Below, piece after piece: positions 1-9,560 of a stretch of DNA of 64,000 nt. Numbering within the stretch: the first letter of the stretch is position 1; each line of letters starts with the position of its first letter. The notes under the pieces were generated by a model. It did not search any database. It had not been told where the DNA came from and saw only the letters and a list, made by a program, of their open reading frames with translations. The DNA comes from Ectopseudomonas khazarica (GTDB lineage: Bacteria; Pseudomonadota; Gammaproteobacteria; Pseudomonadales; Pseudomonadaceae): NCBI RefSeq assembly GCF_004521985.1, contig NZ_SBHZ01000002.1:186001-250000 (forward strand), read 5' to 3'. The position numbers and the translations under genes were made by a program.

Positions 1-2
1 CC

Positions 3-1658
3 CTGCTCAAGCCCATCGACGGTGATCACCACGAGGCCAAGGGCGGCTTCTTCGGCTGGTTCAACCGTACCTTCGAGCGCGGCACCGAGACCTACCAGCG
101 CGGCGTGGCGGCGATGCTCAAGCGCAAGCTGCCGTACCTGCTGCTGTATCTGGTGATCGTCGCCATCATGGCGTGGATGTTCTCGCGCATCCCCACCGCC
201 TTCCTTCCGGAAGAAGACCAGGGCGTGCTGTTCGCCCAGGTGCAGACCCCGGCCGGTTCCAGTGCCGAGCGCACCCAGGTGGTGGTCGATGACATGCGCA
301 AGTACCTGCTCGAGGACGAAGACGCCGTGGTCAAATCGGTGTTCACCGTGACCGGCTTCAACTTCGCCGGCCGTGGCCAGAGCTCGGGTATGGCCTTCAT
401 CATGCTCAAGCCCTGGGGCGAACGTCCCGGCGCGGAGAATGGCGTCGCCGCCCTGGCGCATCGCGCGCAGATGCACTTCTTCAGCTTCCGCGATGCCCTG
501 GTGTTCGCCTTCGCCCCTCCGGCGGTGATGGAGATGGGTAACGCCACCGGCTTCAACCTGTTCCTTCAGGATCAGGCTGGCGTCGGCCATGAGGTGCTCA
601 ACCAGGCCCGTGACAAGTTCATCCAGCTGGCCAACAAGCATCCGGTGCTCAGCAGCGTGCGGGCCAACGGCCTGCGTGACGAGCCGCAGTACCAGTTGCT
701 GATCGACGACGAACGCGCCAGCGCGCTGGGTCTGTCGCTGGCAGACATCAACAGCACCCTGTCGATTGCCTGGGGCGCCAGCTACGTCAATGACTTCATC
801 GACCGCGGTCGCGTGAAGAAGGTGTACCTGCAGGGCACCGCCGAGTCGCGCATGAGCCCGGAAGACCTGAACAAATGGTACATCCGCAACGATCAGGGGC
901 AGATGGTGCCGTTCAGCGCGTTCGCCAGTGGCGAGTGGACCTACGGCCCACCCAAGCTGTCGCGCTACAACGGTGTTTCCGCAGTGGAGATTCTCGGTGC
1001 GCCGGCCCCCGGCTTCAGCACCGGTGACGCCATGGCTGCGGTCGAGGAAATCGCCTCGCAACTGCCGGAGGGTGTCGGCTTCGCCTGGACCGGCCTGTCC
1101 TACGAGGAGCGCCTGGCCGGTTCGCAGACCACCGCGCTGTTCGTGATTTCGGCGATCGTGGTGTTCCTCTGCCTGGCCGCGCTGTACGAGAGCTGGTCGA
1201 TCCCGTTCTCGGTGATGCTGGTGGTGCCGCTGGGGATCATCGGTGCGCTGCTGTTCACCGAGCTGCGCGACCTGTCCAACGACGTGTTCTTCAAGGTCGG
1301 CCTGCTCACCACCATCGGTCTGTCGGCGCGTAACGCGATCCTCATCGTCGAGTTCGCCAAGGCGCAATACGAGCAGGGCATGGGCCTCGCCGAGGCGGCC
1401 ATCGAAGCCTGCCGGATGCGTCTGCGCCCGATCGTGATGACCTCACTGGCGTTCATCCTCGGCTGTCTGCCGCTGGCCATCGCCAGTGGCGCCGGTGCCG
1501 GCAGCAAGCACGCCATCGGTACCGGGGTGATCGGCGGGATGATCAGTGCCCTGGTGCTGGCGATCTTCTGGATTCCGCTGTTCTACGTCGTGGTCTGCTC
1601 GCTGTTCGAAAAGAAAAAGCAGTCGGCCGATAACAACGAGAAGGAGGTACTGCAATGA
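3..1658 (+). CDS. mexB: RND multidrug efflux inner-membrane pump, C-terminal part (5' end outside window)
   Basis: This is the 3' part (551 residues) of a proton-driven HAE1-family RND transporter; the reading frame is open from base 3, so the true start lies upstream. The visible part covers the second periplasmic porter/docking half and the last transmembrane block (roughly residues 345-530 of the visible part). The stretch [13 protein letters not shown] and the segment [19 protein letters not shown] are typical of the MexB/TtgB/AcrB group. It overlaps the next gene by 4 bp (ATGA), and that gene is an OprM-type channel, so the operon is mexAB-oprM (ttgABC) like. Symbol rests on similarity and synteny; substrates cannot be read from the sequence. 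Confidence 0.88.
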   Translation: MLKPIDGDHHEAKGGFFGWFNRTFERGTETYQRGVAAMLKRKLPYLLLYLVIVAIMAWMFSRIPTAFLPEEDQGVLFAQVQTPAGSSAERTQVVVDDMRKYLLEDEDAVVKSVFTVTGFNFAGRGQSSGMAFIMLKPWGERPGAENGVAALAHRAQMHFFSFRDALVFAFAPPAVMEMGNATGFNLFLQDQAGVGHEVLNQARDKFIQLANKHPVLSSVRANGLRDEPQYQLLIDDERASALGLSLADINSTLSIAWGASYVNDFIDRGRVKKVYLQGTAESRMSPEDLNKWYIRNDQGQMVPFSAFASGEWTYGPPKLSRYNGVSAVEILGAPAPGFSTGDAMAAVEEIASQLPEGVGFAWTGLSYEERLAGSQTTALFVISAIVVFLCLAALYESWSIPFSVMLVVPLGIIGALLFTELRDLSNDVFFKVGLLTTIGLSARNAILIVEFAKAQYEQGMGLAEAAIEACRMRLRPIVMTSLAFILGCLPLAIASGAGAGSKHAIGTGVIGGMISALVLAIFWIPLFYVVVCSLFEKKKQSADNNEKEVLQ

Positions 1659-3076
1659 GGCAGTCCCTGTTGTCCCTGGCCGTCGCCACTGCTCTGCTCA
1701 GTGGCTGCAGCCTGATTCCCGACTATGAGCGCCCGGACGCCCCGGTCGCGGCCGACTGGCCGCAGGGCGAGGCCTACGGCAGCGCTGCCAGCGAAGGCAG
1801 CCGCGCCGCCGCCGACCTGCAATGGCGCGAGTTCTTCCGTGACCCGGCCCTGCAGCGGCTGGTGCAACTGGCACTGGAGAACAATCGTGACCTGCGTGTC
1901 GCGGCGCTGAACGTCGAAGCCTACCGCGCGCTGTATCGCATCCAGCGCGCCGACCTGCTGCCCTCGGTGTCCGCCGACGGCAGCGGCACGCGCCAGCGCC
2001 TGCCGGGTGACCTGAGTCAGACCGGCGAGGCCCGCACCTCCGGGCAATACAGCGCGACACTGGGCGTCAATGCCTGGGAACTGGACTTCTTCGGGCGTAT
2101 CCGCAGCCTCAGCGAGCAGGCCCTGCAGCAGTACCTGGCCACCGAGCAGGCCGCGCGCAGCACGCAGATCAGCCTGGTCGCCAGCGTCGCCACCGCCTAC
2201 CTGCAGTGGCAGGCCGACCAGGCCCTGCTGCAGCTGACCCAGGACACCCTGAAGACCTACGAAGACAGCTACCGCCTGACGCAGCGCAGCTTCGACGTCG
2301 GCGTCGCCGACGCCCTGGCCCTGAGCCAGGCACGCAGCGCGGTGGACAGCGCCCGCGTCAGCCTGGCGCAGTACCAGCGCCTGGTCGCCCAGGACCGCAA
2401 CGCCCTGACCCAACTGCTCGGCACCGGCCTGCCTGAGGAGCTGCCACAAGGGCTGGCGCTGGACGCCGATCTGCTGGAGCAGGTGCCTGCGGGCCTGCCT
2501 GCCGACCTGCTGCAGCGTCGCCCCGACCTGCTGCAGGCCGAGTACCAGCTCAAGGCTGCCAATGCCAACATCGGCGCGGCGCGTGCGGCGTTCTTCCCGA
2601 GCATCAGCCTGACCGCCAACGCCGGCACGGCCAGCAGCCAGCTGTCCGGCCTGTTCGACGGAGGTTCGGGCACCTGGCTGTTCCAGCCGCAGATCAGCCT
2701 GCCGATCTTCAACGCCGGCCGTCTGCGCGCCAACCTCGACTACGCCGAGCTGCAGAGCGACATCAGCGTCGCGCAGTACGAGAAAGCCATCCAGGTAGCC
2801 TTCCAGGAAGTCGCCGACCGCCTGGCGGCGCGGACCACCTACCGCCAGCAACTGGACGCCCAGCGCGCCCTGCTGGAAACCACCGAGACCTACTACGAAC
2901 TGGCCGAACGTCGCTACCGCACCGGTGTGGACAGCTACCTGACCCTGCTCGACGCCCAGCGCCAGCTGTTCGCCGTGCGCCAGCAGCTGATCGGTGACCG
3001 CCTGGCCCAGCTGAGCAGCGAAGTGGAGCTCTACAAGGCCCTGGGTGGTGGCTGGAGCCCCGCCGCACAAGATTGA
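1655..3076 (+). CDS. oprM: Outer-membrane efflux channel OprM
   Basis: A 473-residue outer membrane factor of the TolC/NodT family that forms the exit duct for the RND pump upstream. The N-terminus is a lipoprotein signal with lipobox LSGC (Cys18), followed by [11 protein letters not shown], which is very close to P. aeruginosa OprM. Two OEP repeats follow, with family segments such as [45 protein letters not shown] and [17 protein letters not shown]. The ATG lies inside the pump stop (ATGA) with an AAGGAGG ribosome site at about 1641-1647. Transcription probably ends at the hairpin just downstream. Confidence 0.95.
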   Translation: MRQSLLSLAVATALLSGCSLIPDYERPDAPVAADWPQGEAYGSAASEGSRAAADLQWREFFRDPALQRLVQLALENNRDLRVAALNVEAYRALYRIQRADLLPSVSADGSGTRQRLPGDLSQTGEARTSGQYSATLGVNAWELDFFGRIRSLSEQALQQYLATEQAARSTQISLVASVATAYLQWQADQALLQLTQDTLKTYEDSYRLTQRSFDVGVADALALSQARSAVDSARVSLAQYQRLVAQDRNALTQLLGTGLPEELPQGLALDADLLEQVPAGLPADLLQRRPDLLQAEYQLKAANANIGAARAAFFPSISLTANAGTASSQLSGLFDGGSGTWLFQPQISLPIFNAGRLRANLDYAELQSDISVAQYEKAIQVAFQEVADRLAARTTYRQQLDAQRALLETTETYYELAERRYRTGVDSYLTLLDAQRQLFAVRQQLIGDRLAQLSSEVELYKALGGGWSPAAQD

Positions 3077-3117
3077 TCGCGCGTCACCCGCATCAAGGAC
3101 GACCTTATCCAACGCGC

Positions 3118-3149
3118 CGCCCCCGCAGTCTTTGCGGGGGCGTTTTTTT
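3118..3149 (+). terminator. Rho-independent terminator of the efflux operon
   Basis: A 10-bp perfect GC-rich stem (3118-3127 with 3133-3142) with a 5-base loop is followed by seven Ts. It lies 41 bp after the oprM stop and faces the converging HAD gene. Confidence 0.93.
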
Positions 3150-3166
3150 GCCGAAGCGCTTGGGGC

Positions 3167-3760
3167 TCAGCGCAACTGCGCCAGCAGCTGCGCGCAATCC
3201 TGCGCATGCAGCTCGGTCAGCTCCGGCCAGGGGTTGTCCGGCAGGTTGACCAGCACACCGCGTGCCCCCGCAGCCTGGGCGCACTCCAGGTCGAAGCGGT
3301 AATCCCCCACCATCACCAGGTCCTGCGCGGCCACCGCCCAGCGCTGCGCCAGGTGCAGCAGGCCACCCGGGTGCGGCTTGGGCGGGGCTTCGTCACGGCC
3401 GAGAATGTCCGCCCTGGCAAAGCAGTCATCGAGACCGATGGCCTGCAGCGTCAGCAAGGCCAGCTCATGGGCATTGCGGGTGAGGATGCCCAGCTGGCAA
3501 CCCCGCTCGCTCAACTCACGCACCAGTTCGATGGCCCCCGGCGCCGGTCGTGACGCCACGGCCAGCTCACGCTCGTGCTCGAGCAGCCAGGCATGCTTGG
3601 CCGCCGCCTCGTCCGCCGGCAGGGCCGCCAGGTGATGGAGGATGTCGTCCTCCTCGGGAATGCCCAGCGCCCGCTTGATCGCCGGGAAATCATGCACCGC
3701 CAGGGTCAGGGTGCCGTCCATGTCGAATACCCAGTAGCGGGCCTCGCGCAGTGCCTTCAC
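3167..3760 (-). CDS. HAD-superfamily phosphatase (subfamily IA)
   Basis: A 197-residue soluble hydrolase of the haloacid dehalogenase superfamily. Motif I is D13-x-D15-G-T17 near the N-terminus, motif II is the T of ILTRNAHE, and the C-terminal PPKPHP and MVGDYRFDLECAQAAG segments supply the lysine and acidic pair. These fit phosphoglycolate-phosphatase-like members that dephosphorylate small metabolites; the substrate is not evident. It is 17 bp downstream of tesB on the same strand and probably shares its transcript. Length is normal for the family. Confidence 0.85.
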   Translation of the reverse strand: MKALREARYWVFDMDGTLTLAVHDFPAIKRALGIPEEDDILHHLAALPADEAAAKHAWLLEHERELAVASRPAPGAIELVRELSERGCQLGILTRNAHELALLTLQAIGLDDCFARADILGRDEAPPKPHPGGLLHLAQRWAVAAQDLVMVGDYRFDLECAQAAGARGVLVNLPDNPWPELTELHAQDCAQLLAQLR

Positions 3761-3776
3761 GAGCGGATCTCCTGGC

Positions 3777-4646
3777 TCATTTCCAGTCCTCGCGCACGCG
3801 GGTCAGGCCTTCCTGCGCGGCCGAGGCCACCAGCTCGCCCTGGCGGTTGTAGATGCTGGCGCGGGAGAAACCGCGCGCATTGCCGGCCCAGGGGCTGTCC
3901 ATGGCGTACAGCAGCCAGTCGTCCATGCGCAGGTCGCGATGGAACCACAGCGAATGGTCGAGGCTGGCCACCTGCATGAACTTCTGGAACACCGACACGC
4001 CGTGGGGCTGCATGGACGTGGTGAGCAGGTTGAAGTCGCTGGCGTAGGACAGCAGGTACTTGTGCAACTGCGGGTCGGCCGGCAATTCGCCAGCGGCGCG
4101 GAACCACACGTACTTGACCGGTTCGCAGGGCTGCGGGGCAAAGGGGTTGATCAGGGTGACCGGGCGAATCTCGATGGGCTTGTCGCTGATCGCCCGTTCA
4201 CGCAGGCGCTCGGGAATCATCGAGGCCACCATGCGCGCCAGTTCGGTCTCCGACTTCAGGTCTTCCGGGCCCGGTACATCGGGCATCTGGCTCTGGTGGT
4301 GAAAGCCTTCCTCGTCGTACTGGAAGGAGGCACTGCAGAAGAAGATCGGCTTGCCCTTCTGCACCGCCACCACGCGCCGGGTGCTGAAGCTGCCGCCGTC
4401 ACGGGTGCGCTCGACCTGGTAGACCACCGGCAGGCTGGCATCCCCGGGGCGCAGGAAATAGCCGTGCATGGAATGCACGTGGCGCGCTTCCTCGACCGTC
4501 TGGCTGGCAGCGGAAATGCACTGGCCGAGCACCTGGCCACCAAACAGCTGGCGGAATCCCAGGTCCTGGCTGCGGCCACGGAACAGGTTTTCCTCGATCT
4601 GCTCCAGGCTGAGCAGCGCGACCAGATCGTCGAGCACCTGGGTCAT
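3777..4646 (-). CDS. tesB: Acyl-CoA thioesterase II
   Basis: A 289-residue double-hotdog thioesterase that hydrolyses acyl-CoA to free acid and CoA in the cytosol. The N-terminal hotdog contains FGGQVLGQ and HSMHGYFLRPGD. The C-terminal one carries the family's catalytic trio in SLDHS, RGFSRAS and AAQEG. I chose the ATG at 4646 because a good AGGAGA ribosome site sits 8 bases before it; an in-frame ATG 15 bases further upstream has none. The length matches E. coli TesB. Confidence 0.93.
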   Translation of the reverse strand: MTQVLDDLVALLSLEQIEENLFRGRSQDLGFRQLFGGQVLGQCISAASQTVEEARHVHSMHGYFLRPGDASLPVVYQVERTRDGGSFSTRRVVAVQKGKPIFFCSASFQYDEEGFHHQSQMPDVPGPEDLKSETELARMVASMIPERLRERAISDKPIEIRPVTLINPFAPQPCEPVKYVWFRAAGELPADPQLHKYLLSYASDFNLLTTSMQPHGVSVFQKFMQVASLDHSLWFHRDLRMDDWLLYAMDSPWAGNARGFSRASIYNRQGELVASAAQEGLTRVREDWK

Positions 4647-4661
4647 GGAGTGTCTCCTCAT

Positions 4662-4791
4662 GCAGGGGGGTTACGGACCGTTGCAAAACTACCTGCGTTG
4701 GCAATACGGCGTTGAAAACACCCAGAAAATGCTCGTTCAGTCCAACCAAACTGCGCTTTCAGCCGTTTCTGCCTTGTCTTGCCCAGGTTTT
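4662..4791. repeat. Probable dispersed intergenic repeat between tesB and the sagB-like gene
   Basis: This 130-bp stretch is visibly less GC-rich than its surroundings and carries no credible ORF. Its right part (about 4668-4720, from GTTGCAAAACTACCTGCGTT onward) resembles, from memory, a sequence that recurs after genes in some Pseudomonas genomes. Only one copy is present in this window, so the repeat call is an inference. Confidence 0.4.
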
Positions 4792-6381
4792 TCAATGGTC
4801 TGCTAGTCGCGGTTGAGAATAGGCCGGCAGGGACGTCAGGCGTTCGTCCCACACGGCGCGGCCGAGGGTGAAATGGTAAAGGCTTTGCCAGCCGTTGTCG
4901 GCATCTCCGAGCAATTCGCGAAGAGCGTCGTCGAAATAGCAGCCAATCCCCGTCCCGGAAAGCCCCGCCGCCTCGGCCTCCAGATAGAGCAACTGGCCGA
5001 TCAGGCCACATTCCCAGTAGAGCCTGGGATAACGCCAGTTGCCATTGGCAACGGCGCGCTCCACCCGCGCCAGCATGGCCAAGGCCACGCAGCCGTCGGC
5101 TGCGATGTCCTGGCCGCAACTGAGAAAGCCCGCCAGGCCACGGGCGTCGCCTTCGAGCAGGCGGTACAGCGGCAGTTCGTCATCGACCCGCTGCCACAGG
5201 TAGTCCTCGCGCAGCGGCTGCACCCCGCTGCCGCTGCGATCCAGCCAGTACAGACCGGGGGCCAGCCCCTGCACGCGATGGACGAACAGCAGCAGGTCGA
5301 CCTCGCTCGGCTCGCCGGTCACGGCGAACGGCACCGGCGATTGCGCAGGCATCAGGCGGCGCAGCCAGGCCAGCAGCAACCCGGCCTGGATGCCGCTGCG
5401 CCCATCCATGCTCTGCGCACTGCGCCGACGGTGCAGGATCGGCCGCAGAGGCAGCCCCGGATTATCGCCATGCACACTGGCCGGCGCCGTGTGCCACGAG
5501 GCGCGCGGACGCGCCGGTGCCCGGCAGAGTCCCTGCACCCGCTGCAATTCGGGCCAGTGGCGGTAGTCGCGTGACAGGCGATTGGGCGTGCCGCAACGCT
5601 GCAGGTGCGCCAGCGCGCTCAGCAAGGCCTCGGGCAGGGCGAACTCCCGCGTCTGCGCCGGGCCGATCCACAACAGGCAATCGCCGTGCTCGGCCTCGTG
5701 AAAGCCTTCGTCATCCAGCCCCAGCAGCGCATCCAGGTGCGCTTCGGCCACGCCATGCAGCAGGCGCACCTGCCAGCCCTGCACGCTGGCGGCGATGGCC
5801 AGCGCGGCCAGGGCATGGCCGAGATCATGCTGGCAGTAGCGATAGGCGCGCTCGCCATACTTCCAGGCCTCGCGCCAGGCGATGCTGCTCAGGCCGAGGA
5901 GCAAGCCGCCGGCTGGCAGGCTGCCGGCCAGTTGCTCGGCAACCGCCGCTGGCAGCTCGCTGCGCACCTCCAGCGCGTGCTGGTCGGGCGCGTAGTGCGC
6001 CAGCACAGCGTGCGCCTCGACGGCACCAGCCGGCAGCAGCAGGTAGGCCTCGGTCGGGTGCAGGTTGCCGGATGAGGGGTTGACCCGCAGCGCCCAGCGA
6101 TTGCCGCCGGCCTCCTTCCAGGCGGAAATGGCCAGGCTGTCATACAGCAGCTGCGAGACGCTGGCGCGATCCAGCGGCGCGGGCGGCGCCTGCACGCCGG
6201 CGAATGCCAGGTCGTACGCCGGGCTCTCCTCCAGCGGACGGTGGTACAGCGCGATCAGCCGGGCACCGTCATAGCGGCGAAACGGCGCCGGCTGGGTGGC
6301 CCAGTCCAGCTGTCCCGGGCCAGGAGCGAAACGCTCCGGGGCATGCTTGCTGAGCTGGTGATAGGCGAGCACATCGTTCAT
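4792..6381 (-). CDS. SagB/ThcOx-type FMN-dependent oxidoreductase, double nitroreductase domain
   Basis: A 529-residue cytosolic protein with two nitroreductase-like folds. The first half (about residues 60-250) has LRVNPSSGNLHPTEAYLL, the hallmark of the SagB/ThcOx family, and KYGERAYRYCQHDLGHA. The second half (about 310-510) has RRSAQSMDG and NWRYPRLYWECGLIGQLLYLEA. SagB homologues oxidise azolines to azoles in RiPP pathways, but no precursor peptide, cyclodehydratase or exporter is nearby, so the substrate is unknown. The ATG at 6381 overlaps the stop of the GNAT gene upstream (ATGA), pointing to translational coupling. Confidence 0.82.
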   Translation of the reverse strand: MNDVLAYHQLSKHAPERFAPGPGQLDWATQPAPFRRYDGARLIALYHRPLEESPAYDLAFAGVQAPPAPLDRASVSQLLYDSLAISAWKEAGGNRWALRVNPSSGNLHPTEAYLLLPAGAVEAHAVLAHYAPDQHALEVRSELPAAVAEQLAGSLPAGGLLLGLSSIAWREAWKYGERAYRYCQHDLGHALAALAIAASVQGWQVRLLHGVAEAHLDALLGLDDEGFHEAEHGDCLLWIGPAQTREFALPEALLSALAHLQRCGTPNRLSRDYRHWPELQRVQGLCRAPARPRASWHTAPASVHGDNPGLPLRPILHRRRSAQSMDGRSGIQAGLLLAWLRRLMPAQSPVPFAVTGEPSEVDLLLFVHRVQGLAPGLYWLDRSGSGVQPLREDYLWQRVDDELPLYRLLEGDARGLAGFLSCGQDIAADGCVALAMLARVERAVANGNWRYPRLYWECGLIGQLLYLEAEAAGLSGTGIGCYFDDALRELLGDADNGWQSLYHFTLGRAVWDERLTSLPAYSQPRLADH

Positions 6382-6938
6382 CGCTGCGCCTCCCACTGCG
6401 CACGGCGGATGCGATAGAGCACATGGGGCTGCAGCGGGTGGCCATCCGGCAGCTTCGGATGGAGGAAGTCCCCGTCCTCGTCACGCTGCATGCCGATCGA
6501 GCGCATCACCGCCTGCGACGGCAGATTGGCCGGCACGGTAAAGCTCACCACCTGGTCCAGCCCCAGCTGTTCGAAGGCCACGGCCAGCGCGGCACAGGCC
6601 GCCTCGCGGGCATAGCCCTGGCGCCAGTGCGCCCGCGCCAGGCGCCAGCCGATCTCGACGGCTGGCACGAACGGCGCGGCGAAGCTGACCCGCGCCAGGC
6701 CGGTGACGCCGATCAGCTCCCCGCTGTCACGCCGCTGCAGCGCCCAGAAGCCGAACCCATGCTCATCGAGGTGCTCGCGCATGCGCGCCAGCATCTGGGC
6801 GCTCTGCTCGGCATCCAGCGGCGAAGGGAAATGGCGCATCACCTCGGCATCGGCATTGAGCGCGGCCAGCGCCGGCAGGTCACTGTCGCGCCAGGCGCGC
6901 AGCAACAGGCGTTCGGTAGCGGTTTCGATCAGGGGCAT
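6378..6938 (-). CDS. GNAT N-acetyltransferase, RimJ/RimL type
   Basis: A 186-residue acetyl-CoA-dependent N-acetyltransferase. It starts with the RimJ-like signature IETATERLLLRAWRDSDLPA and has the acetyl-CoA loop region around EIGWRLARAHWRQGYAREA. Members acetylate protein N-termini or small amines; the substrate is not clear. It is the first gene of a two-gene unit with the SagB-like oxidoreductase, which could mean that it modifies the same molecule, though RimJ-type genes are common and may be unrelated. Confidence 0.85.
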   Translation of the reverse strand: MPLIETATERLLLRAWRDSDLPALAALNADAEVMRHFPSPLDAEQSAQMLARMREHLDEHGFGFWALQRRDSGELIGVTGLARVSFAAPFVPAVEIGWRLARAHWRQGYAREAACAALAVAFEQLGLDQVVSFTVPANLPSQAVMRSIGMQRDEDGDFLHPKLPDGHPLQPHVLYRIRRAQWEAQR

Positions 6939-7358
6939 GACAGTTGTCTCGATTGGCGGCGAGCAGATAGCGTCGACTCGCTGGACACTTATTGTATGCC
7001 GCCTGGATCACACCCTTCGCGCCAGGCATTGTCTGTCCATGGAGAAATGCCGCCGGCACGATCGCCGGGTGGCAGCGTCGCCGACAGTCCCCAGCGCAGT
7101 CCCTCGCCCTGCGGCCGCCGCACCTGCTGCATGTCGTGGCGATGCGGCTCTGCGTGGCGTGACGACTTTCTCGCGCAGATTGAAAGAGGTTCAACGCAGC
7201 CCGTCTTTTTCGCCTTTGCCGATAAAGCCAGACTGAGCCTCACTGCCTGCCGCCTTCAGGGCGCACATTCGTCGCCATCGATCAGCGGGGCAGCCGCAAC
7301 GACGGATAACGCTCGTGTAGCGCATTCGCCTGTCCCAGCGCACCACAGGAAACCTGTA
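6939..7358. other. Intergenic region between divergent genes, nothing recognised
   Basis: About 420 bp separate the GNAT gene (minus) from the MRJP-like gene (plus). The plus-strand frame happens to be open through here, but the translation looks like random GC-rich sequence. It presumably holds both promoters. I could not recognise a known operator, RNA or repeat. Confidence 0.5.
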
Positions 7359-8441
7359 ATGACCTCTCTTTCTCGCCCCATCCGCCGCGCCGCCAGCGCC
7401 TCCCTGCTGGCCCTTTCCATAGCCTTCGTCAACTCGGCCCTTGCCGCCCAGGTCGGCGATCTGGAAGTGGTCGCCGAACTGCCGATCCGCCCCGGCAACG
7501 TCGCCCCCAGCGCAGACGACCGGGTGTTTGCCACGGTCCATCCCCTGGGTGCGCCGGCTGCCGCTCAACTGATCGAAATCACCGGCCGCGACAGCTACAA
7601 GCCCTGGCCCAGCAGCACGCTGCAACGCGGCACCGCCGCTGCCAACGATGCGCAGATCGATACGCCGCTGGGCATCGCCATCGATGGCAAGAACCGCCTG
7701 TGGATAACGGACATGGGCCTGAACCTGGGCAAGACACGTCTGTGGGGCTTCGATGTCGCCACGGGCAGCGAGCTGTATCGCATCGAACTGCCCGCCGATG
7801 TCGCCCCCAAAGGCAGCTTCATCCAGGACCTGGCCGTCGACGACGACGCTGGCTGGATCTACCTGGCGGACATCGCCAACCCCGGCCTGATCGCCGTCGA
7901 AATCAGCAGCGGCAAGGCGCGGCGCTTCAGCGGCCATGCCGCGCTGCAGGCCGAGCCCGACGCCAGGATGGTCATCGGCGGCGTGCCGATCCAGTTCCAG
8001 GGCAAGCCCGCCAACGTGGCGGTCAACCCGATCACCCTGTCGGCCGACCACGCCACCCTGTACTTCGGCGCCATGAACGGCAAGACCTGGTACTCGCTGC
8101 CCAGCGAGCTGCTGCGTGACGGCGCCAGCGACGAGCAGATCGCGGCGGCCATCCAGCGTGTCGGTGCCAAGCCCGTTTCCGATGGCGCCGCTACCGACGC
8201 CAAGGGCCGGCACTTCTTCACCAACCTCAACGACAACGGCATCGACCTGCTCGATAGCGATGGCACGCTCGAGCCACTGGTGCGCGACGCGCGACTGGAC
8301 TGGCCGGACAGCGTGCATGTGGGTCACGACGGCTGGCTGTACATCTCGGTCAATCAGCTGTACAGAACCCCGGCCTTCACCGGTGGCAGCGATAGCGGCA
8401 AACCGCCGTATCGCGTGATGCGCGTGTGGCCGGGGAAATAA
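7359..8441 (+). CDS. Secreted major royal jelly protein (Yellow)-family beta-propeller protein
   Basis: A 360-residue protein with a signal peptide (about residues 1-29, ending ALA) and a six-bladed propeller of the MRJP/Yellow family. Family-like segments are TPLGIAIDGKNRLWITDMG, LAVDDDAGWIYLADI, YFGAMNGKTWYSLPS and WPDSVHVGHDGWLYIS. Bacterial members are periplasmic or secreted with mostly unknown ligands; some relatives are lactonases. The start was chosen for the AGGAAA ribosome site and signal peptide; a longer upstream open frame has no coding character. No operon partner is evident. Confidence 0.83.
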   Translation: MTSLSRPIRRAASASLLALSIAFVNSALAAQVGDLEVVAELPIRPGNVAPSADDRVFATVHPLGAPAAAQLIEITGRDSYKPWPSSTLQRGTAAANDAQIDTPLGIAIDGKNRLWITDMGLNLGKTRLWGFDVATGSELYRIELPADVAPKGSFIQDLAVDDDAGWIYLADIANPGLIAVEISSGKARRFSGHAALQAEPDARMVIGGVPIQFQGKPANVAVNPITLSADHATLYFGAMNGKTWYSLPSELLRDGASDEQIAAAIQRVGAKPVSDGAATDAKGRHFFTNLNDNGIDLLDSDGTLEPLVRDARLDWPDSVHVGHDGWLYISVNQLYRTPAFTGGSDSGKPPYRVMRVWPGK

Positions 8442-8562
8442 GCCGCCGCCGAATCATCCATGCCCTGGCAGCGGTCATCCGCAGCCGCTGTCGAACAGGG
8501 GCATGGCGATCGCCTCGATTGGCTGCGACCATATGCCATCGCATTCGATGAGCACTGAGCGT

Positions 8563-9483
8563 ATGCCGCTGCCGCTGGTCTACCACGAGGACTACAGCCC
8601 GCCCTTCCCGGCCGGGCACCGCTTCCCCATGGAGAAATTCCGCCTGCTGCGCGATCACCTGGTCGCCAGCGGCCTGACCACGGATGCCGAACTGCTGCGC
8701 CCCGAGCTGTGCCCGGCGGAGATCCTGGCCCTGGTGCACTGCCCGGACTATATCGCCCGCTACATGGCCGGCGAGCTGGCGCCGGAGGATCAGCGCCGCC
8801 TCGGCCTGCCCTGGAGCGACGCCCTGGCGCGGCGTACCGTGCGCGCCGTGGGCGGCTCGCTGCTGACCGCCGAACTGGCGCTGCGGCATGGCCTGGCCTG
8901 CCACCTGGCCGGTGGCACGCACCACGCGCACTACGACTTCCCCTCGGGCTTCTGCATCTTCAACGACCTGGCGGTGATCGCCCGCTACCTGCTCGCGGCA
9001 GGACGCGTGCAGCGGGTGCTGATCTTCGACTGCGACGTGCATCAGGGCGACGGCACCGCGCGCCTGCTGGAAGACGAGCCAGAGGCGATCACCGTGTCCC
9101 TGCACTGCGAGCAGAACTTCCCGGCGCGCAAGGCACGCAGCGACTGGGACATCCCCCTGCCGCGCGGCATGGGCGACGCCGACTACCTCAAGGTGGTCGA
9201 CGACACGCTCAACTACCTGCTGCCGATCTACCAGCCGGACCTGGTGCTCTACGACGCCGGTGTCGACGTGCACAAGGACGACGCCCTGGGCTACCTGCAA
9301 CTCACCGACGCCGGCCTGGCGGCCCGTGACGAAGCCGTGCTGGATCATTGCCTGGGCCGTGACATCCCGGTGCTGGGGGTGATCGGCGGCGGCTACTCGA
9401 AGGACCTGCCCGCCCTCGCCCGCCGCCATGGCGTCCTCCACCACAGCGCGGCGCGCGTGTGGGCCGCGCGCGGGCTGGGCTGA
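8563..9483 (+). CDS. Histone deacetylase-family zinc amidohydrolase
   Basis: A 306-residue protein of the HDAC/AcuC/acetylpolyamine amidohydrolase superfamily, which removes acetyl groups from lysine or polyamines. Visible motifs are HRFPMEKFR, GGTHHAH (the catalytic His pair), GFCIFND, FDCDVHQGDGTA (zinc ligands Asp and His) and YDAGVDVHKDD. The start is uncertain: in-frame ATGs at 8503 and 8548 exist, but similarity to the family begins at MPLPLVYHEDY, and none has a strong ribosome site. The target in the cell is unknown. Confidence 0.87.
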   Translation: MPLPLVYHEDYSPPFPAGHRFPMEKFRLLRDHLVASGLTTDAELLRPELCPAEILALVHCPDYIARYMAGELAPEDQRRLGLPWSDALARRTVRAVGGSLLTAELALRHGLACHLAGGTHHAHYDFPSGFCIFNDLAVIARYLLAAGRVQRVLIFDCDVHQGDGTARLLEDEPEAITVSLHCEQNFPARKARSDWDIPLPRGMGDADYLKVVDDTLNYLLPIYQPDLVLYDAGVDVHKDDALGYLQLTDAGLAARDEAVLDHCLGRDIPVLGVIGGGYSKDLPALARRHGVLHHSAARVWAARGLG

Positions 9484-9560
9484 GCGACAAACGCGAACAG
9501 CGCTATCGATTCGGCCATGGCATCGGCATAATCCGCCGTTACCCTCAAGGAGAACACCTC

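Noticed and set aside
1583-3112. 509-codon open frame antisense to oprM
   Set aside because: The sense gene is a full OprM match; the antisense translation is Gln/Gly/Ala-rich with no motifs, as expected in high-GC DNA. The same reasoning removes the other long antisense frames, for example across hrpB, the receptor and fhuB.
6423-7358. Upstream in-frame extension of the MRJP-like gene
   Set aside because: It overlaps the GNAT gene antisense, and the signal peptide and ribosome site place the start at 7359.
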